64,000 nucleotides of DNA from Paracoccus versutus. GTDB lineage: Bacteria; Pseudomonadota; Alphaproteobacteria; Rhodobacterales; Rhodobacteraceae. Of this stretch, positions 45,711 through 53,784 are shown piece after piece. A program made the translations under genes and the position numbers. Under the pieces are notes generated by a model. It did not search any database, had not been told where the DNA came from, and saw only the letters and a program-made list of their open reading frames with translations. The stretch lies in assembly GCF_000763885.1 (NCBI RefSeq), contig NZ_JRKO01000001.1, positions 27,501-91,500 on the forward strand, read 5' to 3'. Within the stretch, counting starts at the first letter, position 1; each line of letters begins with the position of its first letter.

Positions 45711-45739
45711 TTGACAAGATGCAAGGCCGCGCCTTTGAT
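45711..45739 (+). promoter_or_regulatory. sigma70-like promoter
   Basis: TTGACA (45711-45716) and TTTGAT (45734-45739) are separated by 17 bases. They lie about 100 bases before the membrane-protein gene at 45837 and just after hairpins that could end the preceding gene (GCCGCC/GGCGGC at about 45679-45692). Confidence 0.5.
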
Positions 45740-45836
45740 GGAACATCCTTGCAGAACCGGCGAAGCAGCATAGTCGCAGGCGGAGCGCATCTCCCGGCAG
45801 CCTGTCGTGATCCCCAACCGTTCTCTGGAGGTTTCC

Positions 45837-46253
45837 ATGACGCTGATCCTGCTCGCCATCTCGCTCACCATCGCGGCCTGCGTGATCGCCTGGAATCTCG
45901 CGATCTATGCCTTGCCCGTCATGGCAGCCATCACGGCCGCGCAATATGCCTGGGGCGCGGGCGCCGGGGTCGTGATGTCCGGCCTCATGGCCATCGGCGC
46001 CGCCGTGCTCTCGATCGCGCTTGTGATCGTGACTCTTGGCTTCGCGAAGAACCCGGCCCTGCGGCTCATTGCGCTCGCTCTCTTCGCCGTGCCCGCCGTC
46101 ATCGCCGGCTATGCCCTTGTCTATGGCATCACCAAGAACGCCATCGACTCGGGGCTGGTTCTCAACCTGTTCGGCGGCATGGGCGGTCTCGTCCTCGGCA
46201 TCTCGGCCATCGTCAATCTGAACGCCCTCGGCGAGTCGGTGTTCTCGCGCTGA
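45837..46253 (+). CDS. small multi-pass membrane protein
   Basis: A 138-aa hydrophobic protein with about four transmembrane helices (ILLAISLTIAACVIAWNLAIY, GVVMSGLMAIGAAVLSIALVIV, LIALALFAVPAVIAGYAL, LNLFGGMGGLVLGISAIV). It has no charged active-site motif. TGGAGGTTTCC before ATG 45837 fixes the start. Its place between SLOG and SSB genes suggests an ICE accessory role, such as entry exclusion, but there is no direct evidence. Confidence 0.65.
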   Translation: MTLILLAISLTIAACVIAWNLAIYALPVMAAITAAQYAWGAGAGVVMSGLMAIGAAVLSIALVIVTLGFAKNPALRLIALALFAVPAVIAGYALVYGITKNAIDSGLVLNLFGGMGGLVLGISAIVNLNALGESVFSR

Positions 46254-46956
46254 AACGGCAGACGCGATCAGCCACTTCTGAGGAAGGCCGGCAGCTTGCG
46301 CCGCCGAGCCCCGGTCGTTTCGCCCAAGACGGAAAAGCAGTTCGTCGCAGCATGTCACCATCGCACCCGGTCTGCTTCTCGCGGCGCTTGAAATGGTCTG
46401 CGGTGCGAACCGTGGTCCCGTGCGGTCGATGCCCCGCTGCATCGGTCCACGTCGTTTCGTGGGGCCTTCGCGAACACCTTCCTTGTCCCTTCACGATGCT
46501 GAGGGACCGAGCCTTTGGCCGATGAAGCAGGGCGGCGCCATACCGGACCTGAGAACCCGATAGCCTGTCCGATCACATCGCGGATGACATGGCCTTCCGG
46601 CGGCGGACACGACGGTGACCGGCAAAGACGGTTGAAGGAGTGCCATGCCGGTGGTCTCGGTTCGCATGGGGGCCTGCCTGGTCGCTGTCGCCAGCAAGGA
46701 CGATGGTTCTGCTGTGCGTCCCCGATCTGCTTTCGAAAGCACCATCCCTCCGCCTGACTGATCCCCTAAGTCCGTTCGGCTTCCACCAGCAACCCCCGCG
46801 GCTCCCAGCCGTGTTGCCGCGCAAACGCGGCTGCCCGCCCCACCTGGGGCCTTGGGGGCAAGCTGCAGCAAGGGCGGCAGTTGCAGGAGTCTTCCGACGG
46901 CCTTGGCCGGGTCTCGTCGGAGGGACGGTCCCTCCGAGGAGCAACGGAGACCTACA
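46254..46956 (+). promoter_or_regulatory. 700-base noncoding, hairpin-rich region before ssb
   Basis: No supported gene. Hairpins include CGATGC/GCATCG around 46440, GTCCCT/AGGGAC around 46482-46505, CCGCG/CGCGG around 46817, and TCCGACG/CGTCGGA at about 46893-46921. A near-perfect palindrome TCGGAGGGAC-G-GTCCCTCCGA lies at 46917-46937, 19 bases before the ssb ATG. A long structured tract before ssb recalls leading-region single-stranded promoters (Frpo/ssi) of conjugative plasmids. Confidence 0.5.
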
Positions 46957-47358
46957 ATGCAGAACATCGTCATCCTCGCCGGCAACATCGGCCAGGCCCC
47001 CGAAACCCGCACCACCCAGGGCGGCACCGGCATCACCCACTTCACCCTGGCCACCTCGCGCCCCCGCTATTCGGAAGGCCGCGTCCTGCGCGACGAGAAC
47101 GGCTATCGGGTCCAGGACACCGAATGGCACCGCATCACCTGCTTCAACGGCCTCGGCAAGACGGTCCAGCAGCATTGCGACAAGGGCATGAAGGTTCTGG
47201 TTCGCGGCCGCATCCACTACACGAAATGGACCGATGCCGCCGGGGTCGATCGCTACGGCTGCGAGATCATCGCCGAGACGGTCGATTTCCTGAGCCGGGC
47301 GAAGCAGACCCAGAACGACGACGGCAAGTTCATCGACGACGATGACATTCCGTTCTGA
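46957..47358 (+). CDS. ssb: single-stranded DNA-binding protein
   Basis: A 133-aa SSB with an OB fold (QNIVILAGNIGQAPETRTTQGGTGITHFTLATS in pieces, DTEWHRITCFNGLGKTVQQHCDKGMKVLVRGRI in pieces) and the acidic C-terminal tip DDDIPF that recruits replication proteins. The linker is very short. It is an ICE-borne copy, expected to coat incoming single strands. The start follows ACGGAG. Confidence 0.93.
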   Translation: MQNIVILAGNIGQAPETRTTQGGTGITHFTLATSRPRYSEGRVLRDENGYRVQDTEWHRITCFNGLGKTVQQHCDKGMKVLVRGRIHYTKWTDAAGVDRYGCEIIAETVDFLSRAKQTQNDDGKFIDDDDIPF

Positions 47359-47531
47359 TCGGGAACCCGAGGCCCGGCGGCGCAAGCCGCCGGGTTTCCC
47401 TCCTGCTTCACCGGATCGCGCCCGCCGCTTCTGGCAAGGTCCGGCGACCGAATCAGACGGGCATGGACGGGAGCGTCGTCTCTCTATCCTTGATAATTGC
47501 ACCTGAATTTCGGCTGGTGCTCACAGCGAGA

Positions 47532-47548
47532 ACGACTATTATAGTCGT
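47532..47548. promoter_or_regulatory. palindromic operator of the HTH regulator
   Basis: ACGACTA-TTA-TAGTCGT is a perfect 7-bp inverted repeat containing a TATTAT -10-like box. It lies about 45 bases before the regulator start, so the downstream regulator probably controls itself here. Confidence 0.55.
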
Positions 47549-47590
47549 AGTTCTGGAGTGCGTGCGTATCCCGGTGGGAGGTGATCATGT

Positions 47591-47842
47591 ATGATCACCG
47601 CTCGCCAATCTCGGGCTGCGCGCGCGTTACTGGGATGGACACAGGAGACGCTCGCCGACAAGGCCCAGGTCGCATTGACCGCACTCAAACGCCTCGAATC
47701 CCAAAGCGGGCTCGAGGTGTTCGAGTCCACCCGCGACCAGGTGCGCCGCGCTCTCGAAGCGGCCGGGATCGTTTTCTTGTCGACGGATAAGGGCGAGGGC
47801 GTGTTGCTGCAACACGATACGGTCAACACCGACAAACGGTGA
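47591..47842 (+). CDS. XRE-like helix-turn-helix regulator
   Basis: An 83-aa protein with an HTH of the Cro/C1 type: SRAARALLGWTQETLADKAQVALTALKRLES, then a C-terminal RRALEAAGIVFLS turn typical of short XRE regulators on ICEs. GGGAGGT ends 8 bases before ATG 47591. A palindromic operator lies upstream. It probably controls transfer or maintenance genes. Confidence 0.82.
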   Translation: MITARQSRAARALLGWTQETLADKAQVALTALKRLESQSGLEVFESTRDQVRRALEAAGIVFLSTDKGEGVLLQHDTVNTDKR

Positions 47843-47881
47843 AACAGCGGCCAGCGTGATGTCAGGTTCTCGTCAAAAGGA

Positions 47882-48214
47882 ATGGCTATCTTCCGCCGAA
47901 GATGGTTAACAAATACGTTACCCGAACGTGAGCGAATGATGGGCCGCGCGACACAGACATATCTCGACACACCACCGTCCAGCCAGACGCTGACGTCTTA
48001 TGATCGCGAGCATATGAAACTCTACATGCGCCTTCTCGATGCCGAGCGTGATGGCGCCGATTGGCGCGAAGCTGTGCAGGTTCTCTTTGGCCTCGATCCA
48101 GAGTGCGATCCCGACCGCTGCCGCTCCATCCATGATACTCATCTCGCTCGCGCGCATTGGATGACCGAACACGGCTACCGCGAACTGGTCCGCGAAAGCC
48201 AGCGCAATTCCTGA
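47882..48214 (+). CDS. DUF2285-type small ICE protein
   Basis: Up to 110 aa. The core SYDREHMKLYMRLLDAERDGADWREAVQVLFGLDPECDPDRC (in pieces) and the HLARAHWMTEHGYRELV end match DUF2285-type proteins found beside replication genes on alphaproteobacterial ICEs. Family members usually start near MGRATQTYLDTPP, so the Met pair at 47939-47942 may be the true start. The first 19 residues would then be upstream sequence. Function is unknown, possibly DNA binding. Confidence 0.72.
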   Translation: MAIFRRRWLTNTLPERERMMGRATQTYLDTPPSSQTLTSYDREHMKLYMRLLDAERDGADWREAVQVLFGLDPECDPDRCRSIHDTHLARAHWMTEHGYRELVRESQRNS

Positions 48215-48326
48215 CGCGTGATGCGTGCCGCGCATCACCTGTTGACCATCGCCTGACTTCCTCAATTCAACGCGTGCGGGAATCCTGACCCTTCTCAATT
48301 CGTTTGAGTAGACCCGGGAGGCCGCG

Positions 48327-49098
48327 ATGACCCCTGACGCATCGACTTGGCGTTCGTCGGCGCAATACGACCATCTGGATGAACTGACGGCATCCGATCT
48401 GGCCTGGGAATGGCTGCGCCGCAATGACGATTATGACGCAGATTTTGAAGCCTCAATTGCCGACCATGGAGACCCCCAACCGCTGACCGAACGGATCCGG
48501 CAGCGCTGGGGGTTGCGATTTCCCTGTCGATCCGCTGGTCCCGCCACCCGATGCGCCGGTCTTCTGGCTCCCAGCGGAGGACACAAGTGTGGTGGTGCTG
48601 ACCGAAGCCCCTTCGGAACTTGACGACAGCACTGACGGCGCTCCGCCGAACTGGCGCCTCGACTTCTCGGTCGAGAACGCTGGCGCGGAGTTCCATGTCC
48701 CGCTTGGCAATGGGCGGAAGCTCCAGATCTTCGACGGCGCCATTATGGGGGACGCGATCGCGGTCGCCGTCGTCCCTCTCAGCCTCGCCGGTTTCGACCG
48801 GATCGAGGCCATTCAACGCTTCCTTTCGGCCCTGCATGGTCGCGCGATCCCGCCGGATACGCGCCTGACACGCCAGCAACGCGCGCGCCTCCGACGGATG
48901 CTGCGGGCCTTCGATGGCCATCGGGCCGGCGCGACGCAGCAGGAGATCGCGCGGGTTCTTCTGAACACCGGCCGGCTTGAGCGGGACGAATGGCAGGCGT
49001 CCTCGGCCCGTCATGCCATCAAGGCACTCCTGCGCGACGCCCGTTCCATGGTCGCCGGCGGTTATCGGAAACTCCTGCGTCATCGCCGCCCACGATAA
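48327..49098 (+). pseudogene. DUF6499/DUF2285 regulator-type gene with a frameshift
   Basis: The first frame (48327 on) gives TPDASTWRSSAQYDHLDELTASDLAWEWLRRNDDYDADF (in pieces) and QRWGLRFP, a typical N-terminal domain. It then derails. The +1 frame continues sensibly as VDPLVPPPDAPVFWLPAEDTSVVVLTEAP and runs to 49098, ending with a DUF2285-like helical domain (IEAIQRFLSALHGRAIPPDTRLTRQQRARLRRML). One extra T in the TTT at 48519-48521 explains it. This is a mutation, a sequencing error or, less likely, programmed frameshifting. Internal GTG starts near 48589 could still yield the C-terminal part. Confidence 0.75.
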
Positions 49099-49237
49099 CG
49101 CGATCCTTTGCCCTGATGGTGGGCGATTTCGATACCCCCCAACTTCGCCCTGCAACTCGCCGCTCTTCCTGCGCCACCGTGGTCATTGCCCGCCGCTGAT
49201 CCGCAGCGGCCGCTTGCAACCCCACGGAGGCCCGATC

Positions 49238-49519
49238 ATGCCACATGAACCCGTCGTCCTGCCGCCGCGTTTTCTACGGACCAAGGAGGCCGCGACCTTT
49301 CTCAGCCTCTCGGCCCGGACCCTCGAAAAGCACCGCACCTACGGAACCGGGCCAGCCTATCGCAAGCTTGGCGGCCGTGTGGTCTATGCCATCGACGATC
49401 TTGAGGCCTGGACCGAGCGCGGCGCGGTGACCTCCACCTCCGATCCGCGCGGCTCCGTGCTGCCCGCCAAGCGTCATGCGTTTCCGTCCGGCCCGCAGGC
49501 CGGTCGTTACGCCCGCTGA
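49238..49519 (+). CDS. AlpA/excisionase-like helix-turn-helix protein
   Basis: A 93-aa protein with a MerR-like winged HTH of the excisionase/AlpA group: FLRTKEAATFLSLSARTLEKHRTYGTGPAYRKLGGRVVYAIDDLEAW. It is the standard gene just before repA in this ICE group. It may act as a recombination directionality factor or transcription factor. ACGGAGG lies about 7 bases before ATG 49238. The C-terminal tail is basic. Confidence 0.82.
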   Translation: MPHEPVVLPPRFLRTKEAATFLSLSARTLEKHRTYGTGPAYRKLGGRVVYAIDDLEAWTERGAVTSTSDPRGSVLPAKRHAFPSGPQAGRYAR

Positions 49520-49537
49520 TCGCAGCCGGTTCCCTTC

Positions 49538-50713
49538 ATGACGGTGCGACGCCGATCCCTTTCTGAGCGCGGGCAGCTCGACCTGTTCCGGGCGCTCCCC
49601 GGCGATTTCGCGCCACGAGACGCGCAGGATCTCATGGCCTATCCCTTCTTCTCCCTCGCCAAGTCGAAGCGCATCGCGCCCATCGACTTCGCCGCCGGCA
49701 ATGTCTCCATCCGGGTCGAGGCTGTTCCCGATCACGGCATGGCCACGATCTGGGACGCCGATATTCTGATCTGGGCGGCGAGCCAGATCGTCGAAGCCCG
49801 CGACAGCGGCCTTCGCACCTCCCGGCTGATGGCCGCCACGCCCTACGAGATTCTCACCTATGTCGGGCGCGGCACCGGCTTGCGCGACTATCAGCGCCTG
49901 AAGGCGGCGCTCGACCGGCTGCAATCGACCACGATTTCCACCTCGATCCGCCAGCCGGTCGAAGGGCGCCGGCATCGCTTCTCCTGGATCAACGAATGGC
50001 AGGAACGCACCGACCATAGCGGCAGACCCGATGGCATCGAGATGATCGTGCCGGACTGGTTCTACCAGGCCGTCCTCGACGATGCGCTCGTGCTGACCAT
50101 CGACCGGACCTATTTCGATCTCACCGGCGGCCTCGACCGCTGGCTCTACCGCCTGGTGCGCAAGCACGGCGGCCGCCAGCGCGATGGCTGGCGGTTCGAT
50201 TTCCGTCACCTTCACCAGAAATCCGGCAGCCTGTCGCCGTTCAAGCGCTTCGCCTTCGAGTTGCGCGACATCATCCGGCGCCAGCCGCTGCCGGGCTATT
50301 CGCTGTTTCTCGAGGCCGAGGTCGGCGGGCGAATGCTGCTGGCCTTCGAGCCGCTCGCGCCCTGTGGAAAACCTGTGGATGGCCTCGTGCTATCGGGAAC
50401 CCGGACTATCGTGCTATCGGGAACCGGAGGCTCGTGCTATCAGGAACCGAAACCGGGCTTAACACCCGGAACCCATTCAGGAAATCGCGCCCTTAACTTA
50501 GAGTCTAACAAAGAGTCTAACTTTGAAGAGCGCGCGCGCGATGTGGAAAACCTCATCCGCGACACCGCCAGAAGCCTTGGTAGAGCCGCTAAGAAGAGGG
50601 CATCCGACGCCCCGGCATCGCCTCGACCGGCATCTGATCGAGGCGCAACCGAGGCTCCTGAATCTGCAGAAAGACCCCGCCTGCCTCTCGATCTGCCGGG
50701 GGGGTGCAAATGA
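49538..50713 (+). CDS. repA: replication initiator protein RepA
   Basis: A 391-aa plasmid-type initiator. Winged-helix landmarks: QLDLFRALPGDFAPRDAQDLMAYPFFSLAKSKR, IWDADILIWAASQIVEA, ATPYEILTYVGRGTGLRDYQRLKAALDRLQSTTI (in pieces) and YFDLTGGLDRWLYRLVRKHGG. The C-terminal third is low complexity and includes the iteron-like DNA repeats at 50385-50448. RepA on an ICE allows replication after excision. It overlaps parA by ATGA, so initiation and partition are coupled. Confidence 0.9.
   Translation: MTVRRRSLSERGQLDLFRALPGDFAPRDAQDLMAYPFFSLAKSKRIAPIDFAAGNVSIRVEAVPDHGMATIWDADILIWAASQIVEARDSGLRTSRLMAATPYEILTYVGRGTGLRDYQRLKAALDRLQSTTISTSIRQPVEGRRHRFSWINEWQERTDHSGRPDGIEMIVPDWFYQAVLDDALVLTIDRTYFDLTGGLDRWLYRLVRKHGGRQRDGWRFDFRHLHQKSGSLSPFKRFAFELRDIIRRQPLPGYSLFLEAEVGGRMLLAFEPLAPCGKPVDGLVLSGTRTIVLSGTGGSCYQEPKPGLTPGTHSGNRALNLESNKESNFEERARDVENLIRDTARSLGRAAKKRASDAPASPRPASDRGATEAPESAERPRLPLDLPGGCK
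50385..50448 (+). repeat. three iteron-like repeats inside repA (candidate oriV)
   Basis: TCGTGCTATCRGGAACC occurs at 50385-50401, 50409-50425 and 50432-50448, spaced 24 and 23 bases (about two helical turns). TGTGGAAAACCTGTGGAT at 50363-50380, just upstream, resembles DnaA boxes. An AT-richer stretch with two AGAGTCTAAC repeats follows at 50500-50521. Together this looks like a RepA-bound origin. Confidence 0.7.
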
Positions 50714-51363
50714 TCATCGCGCTCCTCAACCAGAAGGGCGGTGTCGGCAAGACGACGCTGGCGCTGCATCTTGCCGGTGAACTGGCTCAGGGTGGCAAGC
50801 GCGTCACCCTGATCGACGCCGATCCGCAAGGCTCCGCCCTCGACTGGTCGCAACAACGCGCGCGTGAGGGCCTGCCACGCGCCTTCGGCACCGTTGGCCT
50901 GGCCCGCGACACGCTGCATCGCGAAGCGCCCGAACTCGCCCGCGATGTCGATCGCATCGTCATCGACGGGCCACCGCGCGTCGCCGGCCTCATGCGCTCC
51001 GCGCTGCTCGCCGCCGATCTCGTGCTGATCCCGGTGCAGCCATCGCCGTTCGACGGCTGGGCTTCGGCGGAGATGCTCGCCCTCCTGGCGGAGGCGCGCA
51101 TCTACCGGCCCCAGCTCGTTGCCCGCTTCGTGCTCAACCGCTGCGGTGCCCGCACCGTCATCGCCCGCGAGACCGCCGAGACGCTGGCGGACCACGATCC
51201 TCCCGTGCTCACCAGCGCCATCGGCCAGCGCGTCGTCTTCGCCGACGCCGCGCAGACCGGGCGGCTCGTCCGCGAGATCGGGCGCCGATCACCCGCCGCG
51301 CGCGAGATTGCCGCCCTGGCCGCCGAGATCGGCCTGCTGGGGATCGGGAGGGTATCGGCATGA
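50710..51363 (+). CDS. parA: ParA partition ATPase
   Basis: A 217-aa P-loop ATPase of the ParA/MinD class. The deviant Walker A is LLNQKGGVGKTTLALHLAGEL (about 5-25), with DADPQGSALDW and VIDGPPRVAGLM after it. It lacks an N-terminal HTH, so it is the short ParA type. I chose ATG 50710 for the ATGA overlap with repA and the G-rich site before it. The partner is probably the small RHH-like protein at 52100. Confidence 0.92.
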   Translation: MIIALLNQKGGVGKTTLALHLAGELAQGGKRVTLIDADPQGSALDWSQQRAREGLPRAFGTVGLARDTLHREAPELARDVDRIVIDGPPRVAGLMRSALLAADLVLIPVQPSPFDGWASAEMLALLAEARIYRPQLVARFVLNRCGARTVIARETAETLADHDPPVLTSAIGQRVVFADAAQTGRLVREIGRRSPAAREIAALAAEIGLLGIGRVSA

Positions 51364-52103
51364 CGATCCTTACCGGCGACTGCCGCGAAGAAATGCCCTG
51401 GCACGCACCCTACGACATGATCATCGCCGATCCGCCCTATGGCGACACTTCGCTCGCCTGGGATCGGCGCGTCGAGGGCTGGGTCGTGCTGGCGCGCGCC
51501 GCCCTCAGGCCGACCGGCTCGCTCTGGGTCTTCGGCTCGCTGCGCAGCTTCATGGCGACCGCCGACCGCTTCACTGACGCCGGCTTGCGGATCGCGCAGG
51601 AGATCGTCTGGGAAAAGCAGAACGGCACCGGCTTTCATGCCGACCGCTTCAAGCGGGTGCATGAACTGGCCGTCCAGTTCTATCCCGCCGAGACCGCTTG
51701 GCGTGACATCTACAACGACGTCCAGACCACGCCCGACGCGACGGCCCGCACGGTGCGGCGCAAGCAGCGCCCGCCCCATACCGGCCAGATCGACGCCGGC
51801 CATTATGTCAGCCATGACGGCGGGCCGCGCCTCATGCGCTCGGTCATCTACCTGCGCAACTGCCACGGCCGCGCCATCCATCCGACCGAAAAGCCGTCGG
51901 CGCTCCTGGAGATCCTGATCCGCACGAGCTGCCCCGAAGGCGGCCTGGTCGGCGACTGGTTCGCCGGTTCCGGCGCGGCCGGGGAAGCCTGCCGGCTTTC
52001 CGGCCGGCGCTATCTCGGCTGCGAGATCGACCCCGACATGGCCGAGTGCGCGCGGGCGCGCATCGCCACCGTGCTGCCATTCCATGACGGAATTTCGTCA
52101 TGA
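51360..52103 (+). CDS. N6-adenine/N4-cytosine DNA methyltransferase
   Basis: A 247-aa beta-class amino-methyltransferase. Catalytic motif IV is ADPPYGDTSLAWD (about 24-36) and the SAM motif I is GDWFAGSGAAGEACRLSGRRYLGCEIDP near 199-226. There is no restriction endonuclease beside it, so it is an orphan enzyme. It may protect the ICE DNA or modify replication control. It overlaps parA and the next gene by ATGA. Confidence 0.9.
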   Translation: MTILTGDCREEMPWHAPYDMIIADPPYGDTSLAWDRRVEGWVVLARAALRPTGSLWVFGSLRSFMATADRFTDAGLRIAQEIVWEKQNGTGFHADRFKRVHELAVQFYPAETAWRDIYNDVQTTPDATARTVRRKQRPPHTGQIDAGHYVSHDGGPRLMRSVIYLRNCHGRAIHPTEKPSALLEILIRTSCPEGGLVGDWFAGSGAAGEACRLSGRRYLGCEIDPDMAECARARIATVLPFHDGISS

Positions 52104-52354
52104 CGGCGCGCACCGAGAAGCGCTGCTTCGCTACGCGCCCGGCCGATCCCGATAGCTGGATCAAGGCCGGCGACGCGCCGCCAAAGCGCACGGATACCGC
52201 CGACGCCTATTCGGCGCGGCTGACCGTGGACATCACGCCGGCGCTGCGCGGCCGCATCAAGATCGCGGCCTTCCAGCGCGGCATCACCGTCGCCGACATG
52301 CTGCGCGACCTGCTGGCGCGCGAGTTTCCCGACATAGGGGGAGACCGCCCATGA
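52100..52354 (+). CDS. small ribbon-helix-helix-like protein, possible ParA partner
   Basis: An 84-aa protein. The second half (YSARLTVDITPALRGRIKIAAFQRGITVADMLRDLLAREFPD in pieces) has a strand followed by two helices, as in RHH centromere-binding proteins. It sits in the repA-parA operon, so it may be the CBP (ParB-like) partner. It overlaps both neighbours by ATGA. Confidence 0.7.
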   Translation: MTARTEKRCFATRPADPDSWIKAGDAPPKRTDTADAYSARLTVDITPALRGRIKIAAFQRGITVADMLRDLLAREFPDIGGDRP

Positions 52355-52836
52355 TCGGCATCGACGCCCATGACGGCGATCTGACCCGCGCGGAACTGAC
52401 CTGGGTGGAAGGCAAGACCGAATACTGGATCAGATTCGGCCATGCGACTGGTGAGCAGATCCTCGATCGCAACCGGCGTGTTGTATTCTTCCATCCCGGC
52501 ACGGTGTTTGCGTTCGTCCGCTGGGCGGCGAACGACCACGGCACGATCATTTCGCGCCTCGACATCCTGCGCGCGGTTGCGCCGGGCCAGTCCTATCAGA
52601 CGCTGCCCTTCGTCCGTCCAGGCGGCGAAATCCTGCTGAAGATCGAAGGCTGGCCGAAGGTCGAGGCTGTCCTTCGCCATGTCGACGGGATCGAGGCCAT
52701 AGGTGTCGATCCGGCCCAAGTCGATCCCGATCATTGGCGGCACGTCTCCCACTGGATAAACGCAGGCGAAGCGCCGCGTCCCTACACCGCGGAGCGTCAT
52801 CAGGCATGGCTCTGGCGGCGGGAGATCGCCCCATGA
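52351..52836 (+). CDS. DUF2840 family protein
   Basis: A 161-aa protein with the pattern of DUF2840 (LTWVEGKTEYWIRFGHATGEQILDRNRRVVFFHPGTVFAFVRWAANDHGT in pieces, then RLDILRAVAPGQSYQTLPFVRPGGE). The family sits between parA and traF in alphaproteobacterial transfer regions. Function is unknown, possibly transfer or replication control. It overlaps both neighbours by ATGA. Confidence 0.85.
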   Translation: MIGIDAHDGDLTRAELTWVEGKTEYWIRFGHATGEQILDRNRRVVFFHPGTVFAFVRWAANDHGTIISRLDILRAVAPGQSYQTLPFVRPGGEILLKIEGWPKVEAVLRHVDGIEAIGVDPAQVDPDHWRHVSHWINAGEAPRPYTAERHQAWLWRREIAP

Positions 52837-53378
52837 CGCGCTTTCGCTATGTCATGGTGACGACGGTTGCCACGCTCGGGATCGCCTTTGCCGGATTCGT
52901 TCCGACTGCGCCAAGGCTGGTCTGGAACGCATCGGCCAGCGTGCCGATCGGGTTCTATACTGTCGCACCCGACGACCGGATCGCGGTGCCCGATCTGGTC
53001 GCCGTCATCCCACCCGAACCCTTCGCCTCGTTTATGGTCGAGCGCGGCTACGTCGCACGCGACGTGCCGCTTCTGAAGCACGTTCTCGGCCTGCCCGGAC
53101 AGCGCCTGTGCCGCGATGGCCGCGCCATTATCGTCGACGGCGTTCCGCTCGGCGAGGCGCGCGACCACGACAGCTTCGGCCGAGACCTGCCGGTCTGGCA
53201 GGGCTGTCGCGTCATCGCCGAGGGCGAAGTGTTCCTGATGAACCCGGACGTCGGCGACAGCCTCGACGGCCGCTATTTCGGCCCGTTCCCCGCCTCGGCG
53301 GTGATCGGCCACGCGATCCCGCTTTTCACCGACGAAGACGGCGAGGGCCGCTTTGTCTGGCGCGCGCCGATGCGGTGA
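52833..53378 (+). CDS. traF: TraF-type S26 signal peptidase
   Basis: A 181-aa membrane-anchored serine peptidase. A single N-terminal helix (about 8-28) precedes the active site: Ser36 in ASVPIGFY and Lys82 in LLKHVLGLPGQ, then GDSLDGRYFGP. In RP4-type systems TraF cleaves and cyclises the TrbC pilin. Its presence implies that a trb pilus is encoded elsewhere on the element. It is the last gene of an ATGA-coupled series that runs on from repA. Confidence 0.92.
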   Translation: MTRFRYVMVTTVATLGIAFAGFVPTAPRLVWNASASVPIGFYTVAPDDRIAVPDLVAVIPPEPFASFMVERGYVARDVPLLKHVLGLPGQRLCRDGRAIIVDGVPLGEARDHDSFGRDLPVWQGCRVIAEGEVFLMNPDVGDSLDGRYFGPFPASAVIGHAIPLFTDEDGEGRFVWRAPMR

Positions 53379-53446
53379 CAGCGCGTCCAGAGCGGGGCCG
53401 TTGAGCCGTCCCGCGTCTTCTCCACCGCATAGGAAAGGAGCCTTCC

Positions 53447-53782
53447 ATGGCACAGATCGGCCAGTTTACCCGCACCCCGTCCGGCTATTCCGGGCGACTC
53501 CGCACGCTCTCGCTGGACGTCGAGCTGACCTTTACGCCGTCGGAAAATGCGGACGCCGACAAGGCGCCTGCCTATCGCATCCATCTCGGCGATGAGTATG
53601 GGCCGGAAGTCGGCGCAGGCTGGAAACATTCCGGCGAGCGCGCGGGACCGTTCGTCTCCGTGCTTCTCGACGATCCAGTTTTCCAGCAGCCGATCCGCGC
53701 CCGCCTGTTCCAGTCGGACGAAGACGGCCGCGACTGGGGCTTGCACTGGACCCGCCAAAAGAAGCGCGACGAGCAGGAGTGA
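53447..53782 (+). CDS. DUF736 family protein
   Basis: A 111-aa protein with the full DUF736 pattern: AQIGQFTRTPSGYSGRLRTLSLDVELTFTP, APAYRIHLGDEYGPEVGAGWK and a C-terminal RARLFQSDEDGRDWGLHWTR. The family is a marker of alphaproteobacterial transfer regions. Its role is unknown. AAAGGAG precedes the ATG. It almost overlaps the transglycosylase gene. Confidence 0.92.
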   Translation: MAQIGQFTRTPSGYSGRLRTLSLDVELTFTPSENADADKAPAYRIHLGDEYGPEVGAGWKHSGERAGPFVSVLLDDPVFQQPIRARLFQSDEDGRDWGLHWTRQKKRDEQE

Positions 53783-53784
53783 TC

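Noticed and set aside
46254-46956. Several ORFs of 70-190 codons upstream of ssb on both strands
   Set aside because: They overlap each other in different frames, lack ribosome sites and have low-complexity translations. I read the tract as noncoding.
50385-50448. CRISPR array
   Set aside because: Only three 17-base repeats with 6-7 base gaps, inside repA. This is iteron spacing and not CRISPR. I saw no CRISPR array elsewhere in the window.
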